64,000 nt of DNA from an uncultured Alphaproteobacteria bacterium (GCA_934270475.1 CAKQPS010000006.1:57630-121629), one strand, 5' to 3'; shown: positions 8,731 to 16,787, counted from the first letter of the stretch. A program made the numbers and translations. The notes: generated by a model from the sequence alone, not told the origin.

Positions 8731-9162
8731 TCAATCAATTTCAAGCGCTTGTTTATAGCGGTCATTCCAAGACATATAGTCCAGCACCAGCTGATTTATT
8801 TCTGCAACTTTTTCATCTTCAATCTGCAGCGCCTTGCTGACTTTTATAACAAAATCAATTTCTTTATCGTCTAAATCCTCGTCAGAATTTGCTACGGTCA
8901 GCAATTCTTTAACTAAATATAGCGCTTTTTGCCGATTCAATATTTTTTTTGCCTGCTCAATCAATTCGTCTTCCGGCATAATTTGATTAACTTGAGCGCT
9001 GTATTCTTTAGAAATTTGATATTGCTTAGCCAATTCTTTCATAAAACAGCGTTCGCTGTCGTCTATTTTACCATCTTTGCCTATCAAGCGGATAATCATA
9101 CGCAGAAACACTAATTTTTCTTCTAAACTCAAGTTTGCTACATATTCAAAACCATTTGTCAT
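8731..9162 (-). CDS. TerB-like helical domain protein
   Basis: A 143-residue, acidic, all-helical protein. Two related halves each carry an acidic motif (RLIGKDGKIDDSERCFM and TVANSDEDLDDKEIDFV), typical of the TerB/DjlA-N metal-binding fold. In both copies the DGxIDxxE-type acidic residues are retained. I take ATG at 9162 as the start, because AGGAG then lies at normal spacing; an ATG two codons earlier would be only two bases from it. The gene is tail to tail with the preceding gene. Role unknown; TerB-like domains occur in stress and membrane-associated contexts. Confidence 0.7.
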   Translation of the reverse strand: MTNGFEYVANLSLEEKLVFLRMIIRLIGKDGKIDDSERCFMKELAKQYQISKEYSAQVNQIMPEDELIEQAKKILNRQKALYLVKELLTVANSDEDLDDKEIDFVIKVSKALQIEDEKVAEINQLVLDYMSWNDRYKQALEID

Positions 9163-9229
9163 TACCATATCTCCTCTATTTTTTGTTACTCTATTCTAAA
9201 TTAGTTAATTTTTCCTTTTAGTTTTAGGA

Positions 9230-9258
9230 TTGACTATTTTATCAATTTTTACTATAGT
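9230..9258 (+). promoter_or_regulatory. Sigma-70 promoter for the 9303/9515 small-gene pair
   Basis: TTGACT (9230-9235), a 17-base spacer and TATAGT (9253-9258). A start near 9265 would give a short leader with AAGGAG just before the TTG codon at 9303. Confidence 0.6.
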
Positions 9259-9302
9259 TTAACAAAAAAATAAATCAACAACTGCATATAAGGAGTAAAA
9301 CA

Positions 9303-9503
9303 TTGGCAAAACAAGATGATATAGCGCTAAAAAATTTCAATATTGCTTTCAAGCAATTTTATGAAACAAATTTGAAGCATAATTTAAAACAAGCTGAGGA
9401 TTTCAGAGAAATTTATAAAAAATCATTTTATAAATTTACGGCGGTGCTTATTGCCGACCTTCTGTTATTTGCTTTGATAAGAATACTGCAGAAAAAATTT
9501 TAA
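9303..9503 (+). CDS. Small single-pass membrane protein (66 aa)
   Basis: It starts at TTG 9303, preceded by AAGGAG at good spacing and by a near-consensus promoter. The first 45 residues are charged and helical (coiled-coil-like), followed by one hydrophobic segment near residues 46-62 (FTAVLIADLLLFALIRIL) and a short basic tail. This is the layout of a tail-anchored or C-terminal-anchor protein. No family recognised. It is followed after 11 bases by a second small gene, and a terminator closes the pair. Confidence 0.6.
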   Translation: MAKQDDIALKNFNIAFKQFYETNLKHNLKQAEDFREIYKKSFYKFTAVLIADLLLFALIRILQKKF

Positions 9504-9514
9504 CACCGCAGTTT

Positions 9515-9736
9515 ATGAATAAGCTGCTGAATTTGCAAAAACAGTGTCCGTCAACACCTGTCGATTGCTCTCGTTTTGATGACTCTCTTATAATAACGAT
9601 TGACTTCGGCAAAAGCTTTTTTGCTTCGTTATCAATATTTACACCGCTAAGCAACTATGAAAATCTGTATAAATCGGCATTGCGGCTATATCTGCTGTTT
9701 GATTTGATAGATGAAGTGGCTGCTATTGAAAAATAA
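9515..9736 (+). CDS. Small protein of unknown function (73 aa)
   Basis: A short reading frame begins 11 bases after the 66-aa gene stops and ends just before a hairpin terminator. It has no ribosome binding site of its own, so translation probably depends on coupling to the upstream gene. The sequence is mixed, with two Cys near residues 11 and 18 and a moderately hydrophobic middle. No family recognised. Confidence 0.5.
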   Translation: MNKLLNLQKQCPSTPVDCSRFDDSLIITIDFGKSFFASLSIFTPLSNYENLYKSALRLYLLFDLIDEVAAIEK

Positions 9737-9743
9737 GCGAAAA

Positions 9744-9776
9744 CCGTCTCTAAAAAGGGACGGCTTTCTTTTTTTA
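9744..9776 (+). terminator. Intrinsic terminator after the small-gene pair
   Basis: CCGTCTC (9744-9750) pairs with GGGACGG (9757-9763, one G-U), followed by a T-rich run. Confidence 0.65.
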
Positions 9777-9779
9777 AAG

Positions 9780-10250
9780 TTAATTAAGTCTGATTAAATG
9801 CAGATGACAGCTGGAAGCTAAATCATTGCCGCCAGCGGTTTCGCAGACTTTCAAATTTTGCGCGCACCATTTGCGAGCCTCATTAACTCGGCTTTGAAAA
9901 GGCAATGTCTCGTCGCATTTTACTAAATAGACAAACGCGCCATTTTCCCAAAGCATAATAAAATCACCGGCAGAAACTTTCATTGATGTATTAACATACT
10001 TTGCACCGGAAATTTTGTTAGCGGCAATAACTTGAACTGAACGAAGATTTCCATTTTCATCTTCTTCGGTAGCGTAAAAAGCGGAATCTTCGTTATCTAC
10101 CGCGTTTTTTACAATTTGTACTGTCAGCAATTCCGTCCAAAGGTCGTTTTCTTCTATTGAAGAAATACAGCCCTTAAAACTCTGATGGGAGCACGAAGTA
10201 AACGTGAGACCCAACATAATTGCTATAAAGCAAAAAATGAGTTTTTTCAT
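9780..10250 (-). CDS. Predicted lipoprotein of unknown function
   Basis: A 156-residue protein with a short basic, hydrophobic signal peptide ending in a lipobox-like LTFTSC (Cys at about residue 20). It is therefore probably lipid-anchored. The mature part has four further Cys, including pairs at WCAQNLKVC, and could form disulfides. No family recognised. The start has no Shine-Dalgarno sequence; the leader is AT-only, as in several unknown genes nearby. Confidence 0.65.
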   Translation of the reverse strand: MKKLIFCFIAIMLGLTFTSCSHQSFKGCISSIEENDLWTELLTVQIVKNAVDNEDSAFYATEEDENGNLRSVQVIAANKISGAKYVNTSMKVSAGDFIMLWENGAFVYLVKCDETLPFQSRVNEARKWCAQNLKVCETAGGNDLASSCHLHLIRLN

Positions 10251-10358
10251 AAAAATAAATTAAAAATTTGAAAAATTATTATTAAAACAGCAATATAATA
10301 AACATATTAAAAAGCAAAGTCAAGCCCCTGCTCCGTTTTTTGCTTTATACAGCGGCAT

Positions 10359-10401
10359 AAAAAAAGAACCCACCGATTTTTGGTCGGTAGATTCTTTTTT
10401 T
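10359..10401 (-). terminator. Intrinsic terminator of the tandem M15 peptidase gene
   Basis: On the minus strand a run of A and GAATCTACCGA pairs with TCGGTGGGTTC, followed by seven T. It lies directly after the M15 stop codon. The flanking A and T runs make it potentially bidirectional. Confidence 0.75.
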
Positions 10402-10405
10402 ATAG

Positions 10406-11362
10406 TTACGCAATTCCGGCGCGGGTGCCCTTCTTGTCTATGGTAAGCTGCTGCTTGCGATTTTTGCGCGGCACAGCAACGTATGAAGTGTGCACCCAGC
10501 CGCTGTTTGGATCTTTCGGATTATTGTGAAACTCCAAAATGAGCTGGTCAAACAGCAAATTCTTTGCCACCCAATGCGCCAGTTCGCGGTTATTAAGCCC
10601 CATAATCTCATAGTCGGCAGCTTCGCACTTGAGGTGCTGAGAGCTTTTAGCCCCCTTTACCGCAGCGTTCAAAGCCAAGGAGCGATAACCGGAATTTACA
10701 AGAACCGGCTTTTTGAAGTAGTCGCGCACCGGCTGCAGAATGTTCAAACAGACTTGACGCAGACGCTCAATTCCGGCTTCGTCCGGCAAGTTATAAATTT
10801 TGCGGGCTTCAGCTGTCGGCGAATAAGTCATCTCATATAAGCTGAAATTCGGAGAAAGCATCAGCTTGCGGCGAGCGGCAAAAGTCTGCAGGTTCAGACG
10901 GCGGTTTTCCCCATAGGGATTATACGCCACATGAATCCAGCCGTTTTGCGTGTTGTCGTTGTTTGGAAACTCCAACTGCAAAATGTCGAATTTCAGGCTG
11001 CTTGCAATATACGCGCAAACATCTGCCAAATGAACCCCCTTAACCCTAAAGTCCACAGCCTCGCACATGGTGTGACGAGAATTAGGCGCCTCATTGAGCA
11101 AGGCATTGACCTCGGCAGAACGATAACCGGAGTGGATTTTTACCGGCTGCTTGAAATGGTCGCGCACCGGCTGCAGAATATTGACACACAGCTCTTTCAG
11201 CTTGGCAATACCGACTTCATCTGGAACATTGTTCATGTGAAAACCGGCGGCGGTTGGAGAATCGGTCAGTTCATACAAATTGAAATTTGCCGACAAACGA
11301 TAGTTCGTCAACTCGGCAACAGAATAAGTCTTACCCATAATCCTTAAACTTAAATTTGACAT
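10406..11362 (-). CDS. Tandem-duplicated M15A (endolysin-type) peptidase
   Basis: The 318-residue protein consists of two homologous M15_3 peptidase domains (about residues 22-155 and 168-305). Both contain the LQPVRD(H/Y)FK-P segment, SGYRS, and the metal-binding pattern: SRHTMCEAVDF with GWIHVAY in the first, SQHLKCEAADY with GWVHTSY in the second. Both copies therefore keep the H, D and H ligands. The family comprises phage endolysins and D-Ala-D-Ala carboxypeptidase-like enzymes. There is no signal peptide, holin or other phage gene nearby, so release would need lysis or another route. It may be a domesticated phage lysin or a colicin-like lytic protein. The leader lacks a Shine-Dalgarno sequence. 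Confidence 0.88.
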   Translation of the reverse strand: MSNLSLRIMGKTYSVAELTNYRLSANFNLYELTDSPTAAGFHMNNVPDEVGIAKLKELCVNILQPVRDHFKQPVKIHSGYRSAEVNALLNEAPNSRHTMCEAVDFRVKGVHLADVCAYIASSLKFDILQLEFPNNDNTQNGWIHVAYNPYGENRRLNLQTFAARRKLMLSPNFSLYEMTYSPTAEARKIYNLPDEAGIERLRQVCLNILQPVRDYFKKPVLVNSGYRSLALNAAVKGAKSSQHLKCEAADYEIMGLNNRELAHWVAKNLLFDQLILEFHNNPKDPNSGWVHTSYVAVPRKNRKQQLTIDKKGTRAGIA

Positions 11363-11489
11363 AAAAATTAGATAACATCTTATTTATACTCCCAATTTTG
11401 CAGATATGCAATATTTTTTTGTCAAATTTAAAAATTATTGCATATTTATAACGCCATGCTATACTCCTCAAAGTTTTTTTAATTATTTA

Positions 11490-11515
11490 AAAATTATTAC
11501 TTAAAATTATTACTT
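11490..11515. repeat. Tandem 13-bp direct repeat abutting a start codon
   Basis: AAAATTATTACTT occurs twice without gap (11490-11502, 11503-11515) and is followed immediately by the ATG at 11516. No ribosome binding site is present. Confidence 0.7.
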
Positions 11516-12160
11516 ATGAAAAAGTTACCTTATTTTTGGCAAGCCAATCTGGTTGCCGAAAAATTGCTTTCAAGCAAACTGACTTTTTTGTGCGGTGTCT
11601 ACCAAAACAATCGTTTAGTCAGCGCGCAAATGTATGAACAAAAGCTGGCTGTTTCTTCAAACGAGCAAGATGAAACGCCGGTGCATGTTACGAATCTAAG
11701 TCTGTATCAAGCCCCGCTTTTGTTTGCTATGGCCGGAGGCGAGCGTTGGCACTACAAACTCAACCAATCTTTTGAAGGATTGCAGATGGAGTGCGAATTT
11801 GCCAACCGCGGACATCTGAAAATCGTAAAACAGGTCCGTTTTGATGTGATAAAGATTTATACCAACAACACTATTGCTTATCACAATTTGCACGAAACCG
11901 GTAAAACTTTTGCTTTCAAATCTTGTCACAGATTGGAGCTTGACCACTTTTTCAACGGCAAAATGAAAAAATTTCGTCCGGTTTATATGCTTGATGAAAA
12001 TGAAGACGGATTCGCCAAATTTGAGGGTTTGTATCCCCGCACAAAAAATGACGAAAAACTGCGTCTTTTGGGTTGTTATGTTTACGAAAACGGCCGCTTC
12101 TGCAACTTTATGCTTGCCGAATGCCTGCCGCAAGGACTGGCAAATTACTTTAGACGCTAA
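11516..12160 (+). CDS. Protein of unknown function (214 aa)
   Basis: A soluble, Tyr/Phe-rich protein without signal peptide or transmembrane segment. The sequence looks like a mixed alpha/beta fold; conserved-looking features are AMAGGERWHYKL, ETGKTFAFKSCHRLELDHFF and LPQGLANYFRR at the C terminus. I recognise no family. It is divergent from the M15 gene and ends at a strong hairpin terminator, which supports its being a real single-gene unit. The start codon follows a perfect 13-bp tandem repeat and has no Shine-Dalgarno sequence. Confidence 0.65.
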   Translation: MKKLPYFWQANLVAEKLLSSKLTFLCGVYQNNRLVSAQMYEQKLAVSSNEQDETPVHVTNLSLYQAPLLFAMAGGERWHYKLNQSFEGLQMECEFANRGHLKIVKQVRFDVIKIYTNNTIAYHNLHETGKTFAFKSCHRLELDHFFNGKMKKFRPVYMLDENEDGFAKFEGLYPRTKNDEKLRLLGCYVYENGRFCNFMLAECLPQGLANYFRR

Positions 12161-12167
12161 TCTTGTA

Positions 12168-12206
12168 AACGGAAGAACTATCCCCCGATAATTCTTCCGT
12201 TTTTTG
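12168..12206 (+). terminator. Intrinsic terminator
   Basis: ACGGAAGAA (12169-12177) pairs with TTCTTCCGT (12192-12200), then a T run. Confidence 0.8.
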
Positions 12207-12233
12207 TTTTTGAGCACATTTTAATCTTTTTAC

Positions 12234-12262
12234 TTGAAAATATCTGCTTAAGCGGTTATAAT
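12234..12262 (+). promoter_or_regulatory. Strong sigma-70 promoter for the GNAT leader
   Basis: TTGAAA (12234-12239), 17-base spacer, perfect TATAAT (12257-12262). It predicts a transcript start near 12269 and a leader of about 180 bases before the GNAT gene. Confidence 0.7.
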
Positions 12263-12320
12263 TATAGTACAAACAGGTTTTATAAGCCTTTTGCATTGGA
12301 TTAACAACGATGGAGTTTTT

Positions 12321-12449
12321 ATGTTAAATTGTGCGTCGGCCGCTGCCTTATGCGGTTCTAACGATGGAGACCATCACAGGTCCGTCTTATTATTTGAAAC
12401 AACTTTCTTATCTTATAACGAGGGACATGCTGTTCTGAAAGGAGTGTAA
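12321..12449 (+). CDS. Putative 42-residue leader ORF upstream of GNAT gene
   Basis: ATG at 12321 has GGAG five bases upstream and reads 42 codons (MLNCASAAALCGSNDGDHH...) to TAA at 12447, two bases before the acetyltransferase ATG at 12452. The acetyltransferase's own ribosome binding site (AAAGGAG) lies within the last codons of this ORF, a layout typical of translational coupling or leader-peptide control. The ten-base AACGATGGAG occurs twice (12306-12315, 12360-12369), and CCGC/GCGG and GGAGACC/GGTCC can form hairpins. I do not recognise a known riboswitch. It could also be chance reading through a structured leader. Confidence 0.4.
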   Translation: MLNCASAAALCGSNDGDHHRSVLLFETTFLSYNEGHAVLKGV

Positions 12450-12451
12450 TT

Positions 12452-12976
12452 ATGCTCTGCTTCAGAAATACTTTAAGAGAAAACGACCCCGAGATTATAG
12501 CTCACATTGCTTCTTCAACCGGCTTTTTTGATGATAGAGACGTGCAGCATAATGCTGATATTGCTCGTCATTTACTTTTGCAAAAAGATTGCGAACATCG
12601 CTTTTTGTTTGCCGAATATAACGGCAAAACAGTTGCTTATGCCTGTTTTGAAGAGTTGCCTGACGCCAAAGCCGGAACTTATGAGCTTTATTGGCTTTCA
12701 ACTTTGAATGAATATCGAGGTTTGGGTATCGGACGTAAACTTGTTGATTATTTAATTGACCGTCTGAAAAATTACGGCGCTGAACGTTTGTACGTTAAAA
12801 CCGACAGCACGCCGCAATATGAACCGACACGCCGCTTTTATGAAAAATGCGGTTTCAAATTGTGCGCAGTATTGCCTGAATATTACGATTCCGGCGATGA
12901 CTGCTGCATATATTGCTTGAATATGAAAGCAGATAAAATCGGTTTATCGGTTCGCCAATATGCCGCTGCCGAATAA
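12452..12976 (+). CDS. GNAT family N-acetyltransferase
   Basis: A 174-residue GCN5-related acetyltransferase that transfers acetyl from acetyl-CoA to an amine substrate. The acetyl-CoA loop is visible as YRGLGIGRKLVDYLI near residues 88-104, followed by the beta5 strand RLYVKTDS and the C-terminal RRFYEKCGFKL. AAAGGAG precedes the ATG. The substrate cannot be inferred. It is transcribed from a strong promoter through a long leader containing a small ORF and ends at a symmetrical terminator. Confidence 0.85.
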   Translation: MLCFRNTLRENDPEIIAHIASSTGFFDDRDVQHNADIARHLLLQKDCEHRFLFAEYNGKTVAYACFEELPDAKAGTYELYWLSTLNEYRGLGIGRKLVDYLIDRLKNYGAERLYVKTDSTPQYEPTRRFYEKCGFKLCAVLPEYYDSGDDCCIYCLNMKADKIGLSVRQYAAAE

Positions 12977-12995
12977 ATAATTTGGGGCATTTATG

Positions 12996-13025
12996 AAAAA
13001 GAGGTCTTTTCAGACCTCTTTTTTT
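12996..13025. terminator. Bidirectional intrinsic terminator
   Basis: GAGGTCT (13001-13007) pairs with AGACCTC (13012-13018), flanked by A and T runs, between the convergent GNAT gene and the 770-aa gene. Confidence 0.85.
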
Positions 13026-13042
13026 GCAGAAATTTCGGCTTT

Positions 13043-15355
13043 TTAATGGGTATTGCCTTTTTTAGCGGCGGTATACGCGACAAAGGCTTTTGACATTTCG
13101 GCATTATCAACGCCTTCAGCTGATTTAACCGACGCCGGCTTGCTCGGCTGAGGAGCATTGGTTTGCTGCGGCTGCTGTCTTTGCAAAAATTCCGGATGTT
13201 CTTTATAGAAATTGTCATAATACAAACCGCCGAAAGATTTTGGAAAGCTGATTTCATCAACACCAAGCGGCGACAGCAATTCGTTTACTTTTTCAAAGCG
13301 GTTGCGAGCGTTGTCGAACGCCTCTTTTATAATCACATTATCGGCACGCTTAGCACCTTTAGATGTGCGGTTTTTCAAATCTTTGGCATCAAGCATTGCC
13401 TGATCGATTTCGTCTTTAGCTTCTTTTGTGCTTTTTACCAACATAATTTCATAAAGCTGTCCAATTTGCTCGGGGCTGAATTCACTAACCTGTCCGGTTA
13501 AACCAGCGGCTTTCAGTTTTTGCTTTTCTTCAGAACTTAGATATTTACTGCCCAGCAAATTGGTGTTGTCCACGGACTCTTTATAGGCATCAAACAAGCG
13601 GCGCAAAGCCTTGTAGGACGCAGTTTTATCAACCGCACCGTCATTATGGTTGGTGTCGGCTGCGTCCAAACGGTCGCGCAGCATACCTTTAAGTTTGGTG
13701 TTATAGCCTTCGGTAAACGCCATATATTTTTGGGTGTTCATAATGCCGTCAATATAATCCTGCTCGGACGGAGAAATTACTTTTCCTTTTTTCTTGTTTT
13801 CTTTATCCATTTGCTTGGCAAGTCTGTAACGATATTTTATATAGGCTTCCGCCGTTAATTTTTCTTTAGCGGCTTTCAGCATACCTTCTGCCTTGGCTTT
13901 ATCCAAGCCCATACCCGCCGGAATAATGCCGTTTTCCGCCAAAGCAATACGCCAAAGTTTCTTTTCGGCATCAGGCAGACCGTCTAGAAAATTGATACGG
14001 GTAATCCCTAAGTCTTTGAACTGTCCGACCATACCATTAACCACAGAATCATCAATCTTTTTATTTTCTGGAGTTTTATAGGCAAAACTGAATTTACCTT
14101 TATCTTCTTTAACAAATAACTTAAAGTTATAGGTAAATTTCGGCATATTGTTTTTATCCCTTCTGCCATCTTTTTTACGGTTGTCAGGGTCTGATGTGTC
14201 ATAAACAATATATTCGGTCCAGCCGGTCCAAAACCAACCGGTATACTCCTTAAAATAGGTAAAGCCTCTTTGTTTGCTTAAACCTTTTTCCAAAAATTTT
14301 TCAAATCCGGCTTCGGCGTCAGCAATAGTCTTTTTCGGCTTTTTCTTTTTTGTCGGCTGAACGGATTGGACTGCACTCTGCTGTGTGGCGGCAGGCGGAA
14401 TTTGATTAGCTGCTTGTTCTAAATCCTTCGTATCGGCTTTGTCCGTGTCTTCTGTGGCAAAAACTTTTGAATCATCAGGCAAATCAGCAGACAAACCGCG
14501 GCGCATATCGTCCGAAACATTTTGCGGCGCTGATTTTGCCAAAGTTTCTTTACGTGCTGCTATATCATCAAATTCTTTTTGGCTGACGGCTTGATTTTCT
14601 GCCGTTTTTTGCTCTTTAACCTGTGCCAGCAGCTCTTTCATTTTTTCGGAAACATTGATGCTGCCGTCATAAGAATATGGCACATCCATTTGAAAAGATG
14701 GCAAACCATGGGTTTCGCAAAAATCCATAATGCGGGCTAATTTTTGGGCATTCAGTTCCTGCAGCGCTTTTTCATCAAAAGACATCTGCGCTTTAATTTC
14801 CTTGCCGTCTGCCCCCGGTTTGTCATAAGGCGGCATAGTTAAATCAAACTTTTCACCAGTCGGCAGTTCTACCTGCAAAGCCAGCTGGCTTACTTCACCT
14901 TTAGGATTAGCACTCATCTCATAATACTGTTCCTGAGCAGTAATTCCCGCCAGCTTATTTTGCGTAATTTCTCTAAAAGAGCACTTCGCCTCATCGCCCA
15001 TATATTCATTTTGCTGTTTAATTTGGTATAAAGCGGCAAACGAGTTTTCATATTTATCCAGCAGCCTTATATCGGTGCTGTTTTGAGCAATTTTTTCTCT
15101 CAGGTCTTTTTGATTAGAGGCTAGCTCTTCACGGCGTTCTGCCAGTTCTTTATCTGTATAGTCTAAAGAGCTTTCTGCCGAAGAATTTGCTAAATTATCA
15201 TGCAGCTTTTTTAGATTGACATAATTTCCGGTATAAACCGCGTATTCTTTTTGCAAAGATTGTTCCTGAGCCGCAAATTTTTTGCGCAAATCTTCTGTGC
15301 TAAAACCTTCTTTAGGCTCAAAAACTTGAGTATTTTCAAATAAAACTTCTGCCAT
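13043..15355 (-). CDS. Large hydrophilic protein of unknown function (770 aa)
   Basis: Very polar, Lys/Glu/Gln-rich, with no signal peptide or membrane segment. Regions: an N-terminal coiled-coil-prone part (about 20-115); a low-complexity linker around 300-345 ending in a Lys cluster (KKKKPKK); a more globular core at about 345-500, with WFWTGWTEYIVYD and GITRINFLDGLPDAEKKLWR; an Asp-rich EF-hand-like stretch DTNHNDGAVD at 567-576, one residue longer than a canonical loop; and a Gln/Pro-rich tail. The core resembles domains in large mobile-element or effector-like proteins, but I cannot name a family. ATG at 15355 has GAGG upstream. It is a single gene ending at the terminator shared with the GNAT gene. 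It could be a secreted effector or a cytoplasmic scaffold. Confidence 0.65.
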   Translation of the reverse strand: MAEVLFENTQVFEPKEGFSTEDLRKKFAAQEQSLQKEYAVYTGNYVNLKKLHDNLANSSAESSLDYTDKELAERREELASNQKDLREKIAQNSTDIRLLDKYENSFAALYQIKQQNEYMGDEAKCSFREITQNKLAGITAQEQYYEMSANPKGEVSQLALQVELPTGEKFDLTMPPYDKPGADGKEIKAQMSFDEKALQELNAQKLARIMDFCETHGLPSFQMDVPYSYDGSINVSEKMKELLAQVKEQKTAENQAVSQKEFDDIAARKETLAKSAPQNVSDDMRRGLSADLPDDSKVFATEDTDKADTKDLEQAANQIPPAATQQSAVQSVQPTKKKKPKKTIADAEAGFEKFLEKGLSKQRGFTYFKEYTGWFWTGWTEYIVYDTSDPDNRKKDGRRDKNNMPKFTYNFKLFVKEDKGKFSFAYKTPENKKIDDSVVNGMVGQFKDLGITRINFLDGLPDAEKKLWRIALAENGIIPAGMGLDKAKAEGMLKAAKEKLTAEAYIKYRYRLAKQMDKENKKKGKVISPSEQDYIDGIMNTQKYMAFTEGYNTKLKGMLRDRLDAADTNHNDGAVDKTASYKALRRLFDAYKESVDNTNLLGSKYLSSEEKQKLKAAGLTGQVSEFSPEQIGQLYEIMLVKSTKEAKDEIDQAMLDAKDLKNRTSKGAKRADNVIIKEAFDNARNRFEKVNELLSPLGVDEISFPKSFGGLYYDNFYKEHPEFLQRQQPQQTNAPQPSKPASVKSAEGVDNAEMSKAFVAYTAAKKGNTH

Positions 15356-15438
15356 GACAACCTCTTTTCTTTTTTAATTTATCCATAATTTAGCATATTT
15401 TTTTGTATATATCAACCCACTTTTGACAAAAAACACAA

Positions 15439-15990
15439 CTATTTTGCAATTTTAGGGTCCAAAAACAAAATCCGCGCCAAACCATAAACCCGTTCATCTA
15501 AAAGTTCATATTCTTGCGGAATATCAATATGTTCATCTTTTTTTATTTCGACAATACACAAAGAATTCTGCTCGAACCAATCTTTTTCTATCAGCTGTTT
15601 AAGCACCACTTCCGTTAATCCTTTGGAATATGGAGCGTCCATAAACACCATATTGAATTTATAGTGCAAACGCGGCAAATTTAAGGCATCGGCTTTAACC
15701 AGCTTTATTTTTGCCTGTTCTTTGGAAAACATTTTAGCATTTTTAGCCGCTAAAGAAGTATCTTTATCCACCAATGTAACCATTGCTGCGCCGCGAGACA
15801 GAGCCTCAAGCCCGAAAGCTCCGGTACCGGCAAAAATATCTGCCAAACGAACAGCACTGTAATCGCTGCCCAAGTGCGAATTCAGAATATTAAAAATTGC
15901 TTCCCGCGCCCGTTCAGAGGTTGGGCGAACTTCTTTTCCTTCCGGCGTCCATAACTTTTTGCCGCGATATTGTCCTGCTACAATTCTCAT
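15439..15990 (-). CDS. rsmD: 16S rRNA (guanine966-N2)-methyltransferase
   Basis: A 183-residue SAM-dependent methyltransferase that modifies G966 of 16S rRNA in the 30S subunit. It shows the family start MRIVAGQYRGKKL, the RPTSERAREAIFNIL segment, SAM motif I ADIFAGTGAFGLEALSRGA and the catalytic motif as MDAPYSKGL; most members have DPPY, so D-A-P-Y is a small deviation. It overlaps the upstream rluB gene by four bases (ATGA), so the two are translationally coupled. Confidence 0.95.
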   Translation of the reverse strand: MRIVAGQYRGKKLWTPEGKEVRPTSERAREAIFNILNSHLGSDYSAVRLADIFAGTGAFGLEALSRGAAMVTLVDKDTSLAAKNAKMFSKEQAKIKLVKADALNLPRLHYKFNMVFMDAPYSKGLTEVVLKQLIEKDWFEQNSLCIVEIKKDEHIDIPQEYELLDERVYGLARILFLDPKIAK

Positions 15991-16709
15991 AAATTCACCT
16001 TACTTCCTAGCTGTTCTTTCAGCACTTTCTGCGGAACTTCCCTCACCTCGCCTTTTTTCAGGCTGCCAAGCTGGAACGGTCCATAAGAAAGCCGAATCAA
16101 GCGCGCCACTTCCAAACCGATAGATTTCATCAGCTTGCGAATCTCTCTGTTTTTTCCTTCATTCAAAGTAACAATAAGCCAGCTGTTAGTGCCGTTTTGA
16201 CTTTCCAACTCGGCTTTAACCGGTCCATAGTTTATGCCGTCTACAACAGTGCCTTTAGCCAAATCTTCAAGTTTCTTTTTGTTAACAAAGCCGTGCACGC
16301 GCACTTTATAGCGTCGGCTCCAGCCGTTTTCAGGCAGTTCCAGTTTGCGTGAAAGTTCGCCGTTATTGGTTAAAAGCAGCAGTCCTTCCGAATTTAAATC
16401 AAGCCGCCCCACGCTGATAACCCTTGGCAGACCCGCCGGCAAATGGTCAAATACCGTAGCGCGGGCTTCCGTGTCTTTATGGGTGGTCAAAAGCCCCGCC
16501 GGTTTATGATACAGCCACAGACGAGTTTGTTCTATTTCCGGCAACTTTTCGCCGTCAAGCAGGATTTTTTCATTTCCTTCCACATTAAACGCCGGAGTAT
16601 CAACAATTTCGCCGTTAACAGTTACTCGTTTTTGCTTTATCAGTTCTTCGGCGTCGCGTCGCGAACAAACTCCGCTGCGTGCCATAAATTTAGCTAATCT
16701 TTCCGCCAT
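15987..16709 (-). CDS. rluB: 23S rRNA pseudouridine synthase, RsuA/RluB family
   Basis: It isomerises a uridine (U2605 in E. coli 23S rRNA for RluB). The 240-residue protein has an N-terminal S4 RNA-binding domain (LAKFMARSGVCSRRDAEELI) and the catalytic Asp in GRLDLNSEGLLLLTNNG. ATG at 16709 has AGGAAG upstream. The order rluB-rsmD divergent from tadA is common in alphaproteobacteria. The exact target (RluB versus RsuA/RluE/F) is inferred from this context. Confidence 0.9.
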   Translation of the reverse strand: MAERLAKFMARSGVCSRRDAEELIKQKRVTVNGEIVDTPAFNVEGNEKILLDGEKLPEIEQTRLWLYHKPAGLLTTHKDTEARATVFDHLPAGLPRVISVGRLDLNSEGLLLLTNNGELSRKLELPENGWSRRYKVRVHGFVNKKKLEDLAKGTVVDGINYGPVKAELESQNGTNSWLIVTLNEGKNREIRKLMKSIGLEVARLIRLSYGPFQLGSLKKGEVREVPQKVLKEQLGSKVNL

Positions 16710-16787
16710 TTTATTCTTCCTTTTTTCATATTTTTAAAATATACTAACCTGAATTTATGAAAAAAAAGTGAATTAAGAAAGAAAACG

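Noticed and set aside
9303..9736. The two small frames as one gene split by a frameshift
   Set aside because: The first ends with a complete membrane helix and basic tail, and there is no sequence continuity across the 11-base gap.
10406..11362. Part of a prophage
   Set aside because: No holin, tail, capsid, integrase or attachment sites are nearby; only the lysin-like gene is present.
12321..12451. Guanidine (ykkC) or other known riboswitch
   Set aside because: The repeated AACGATGGAG and hairpins do not match the known conserved cores I can recall; left as an unassigned leader.
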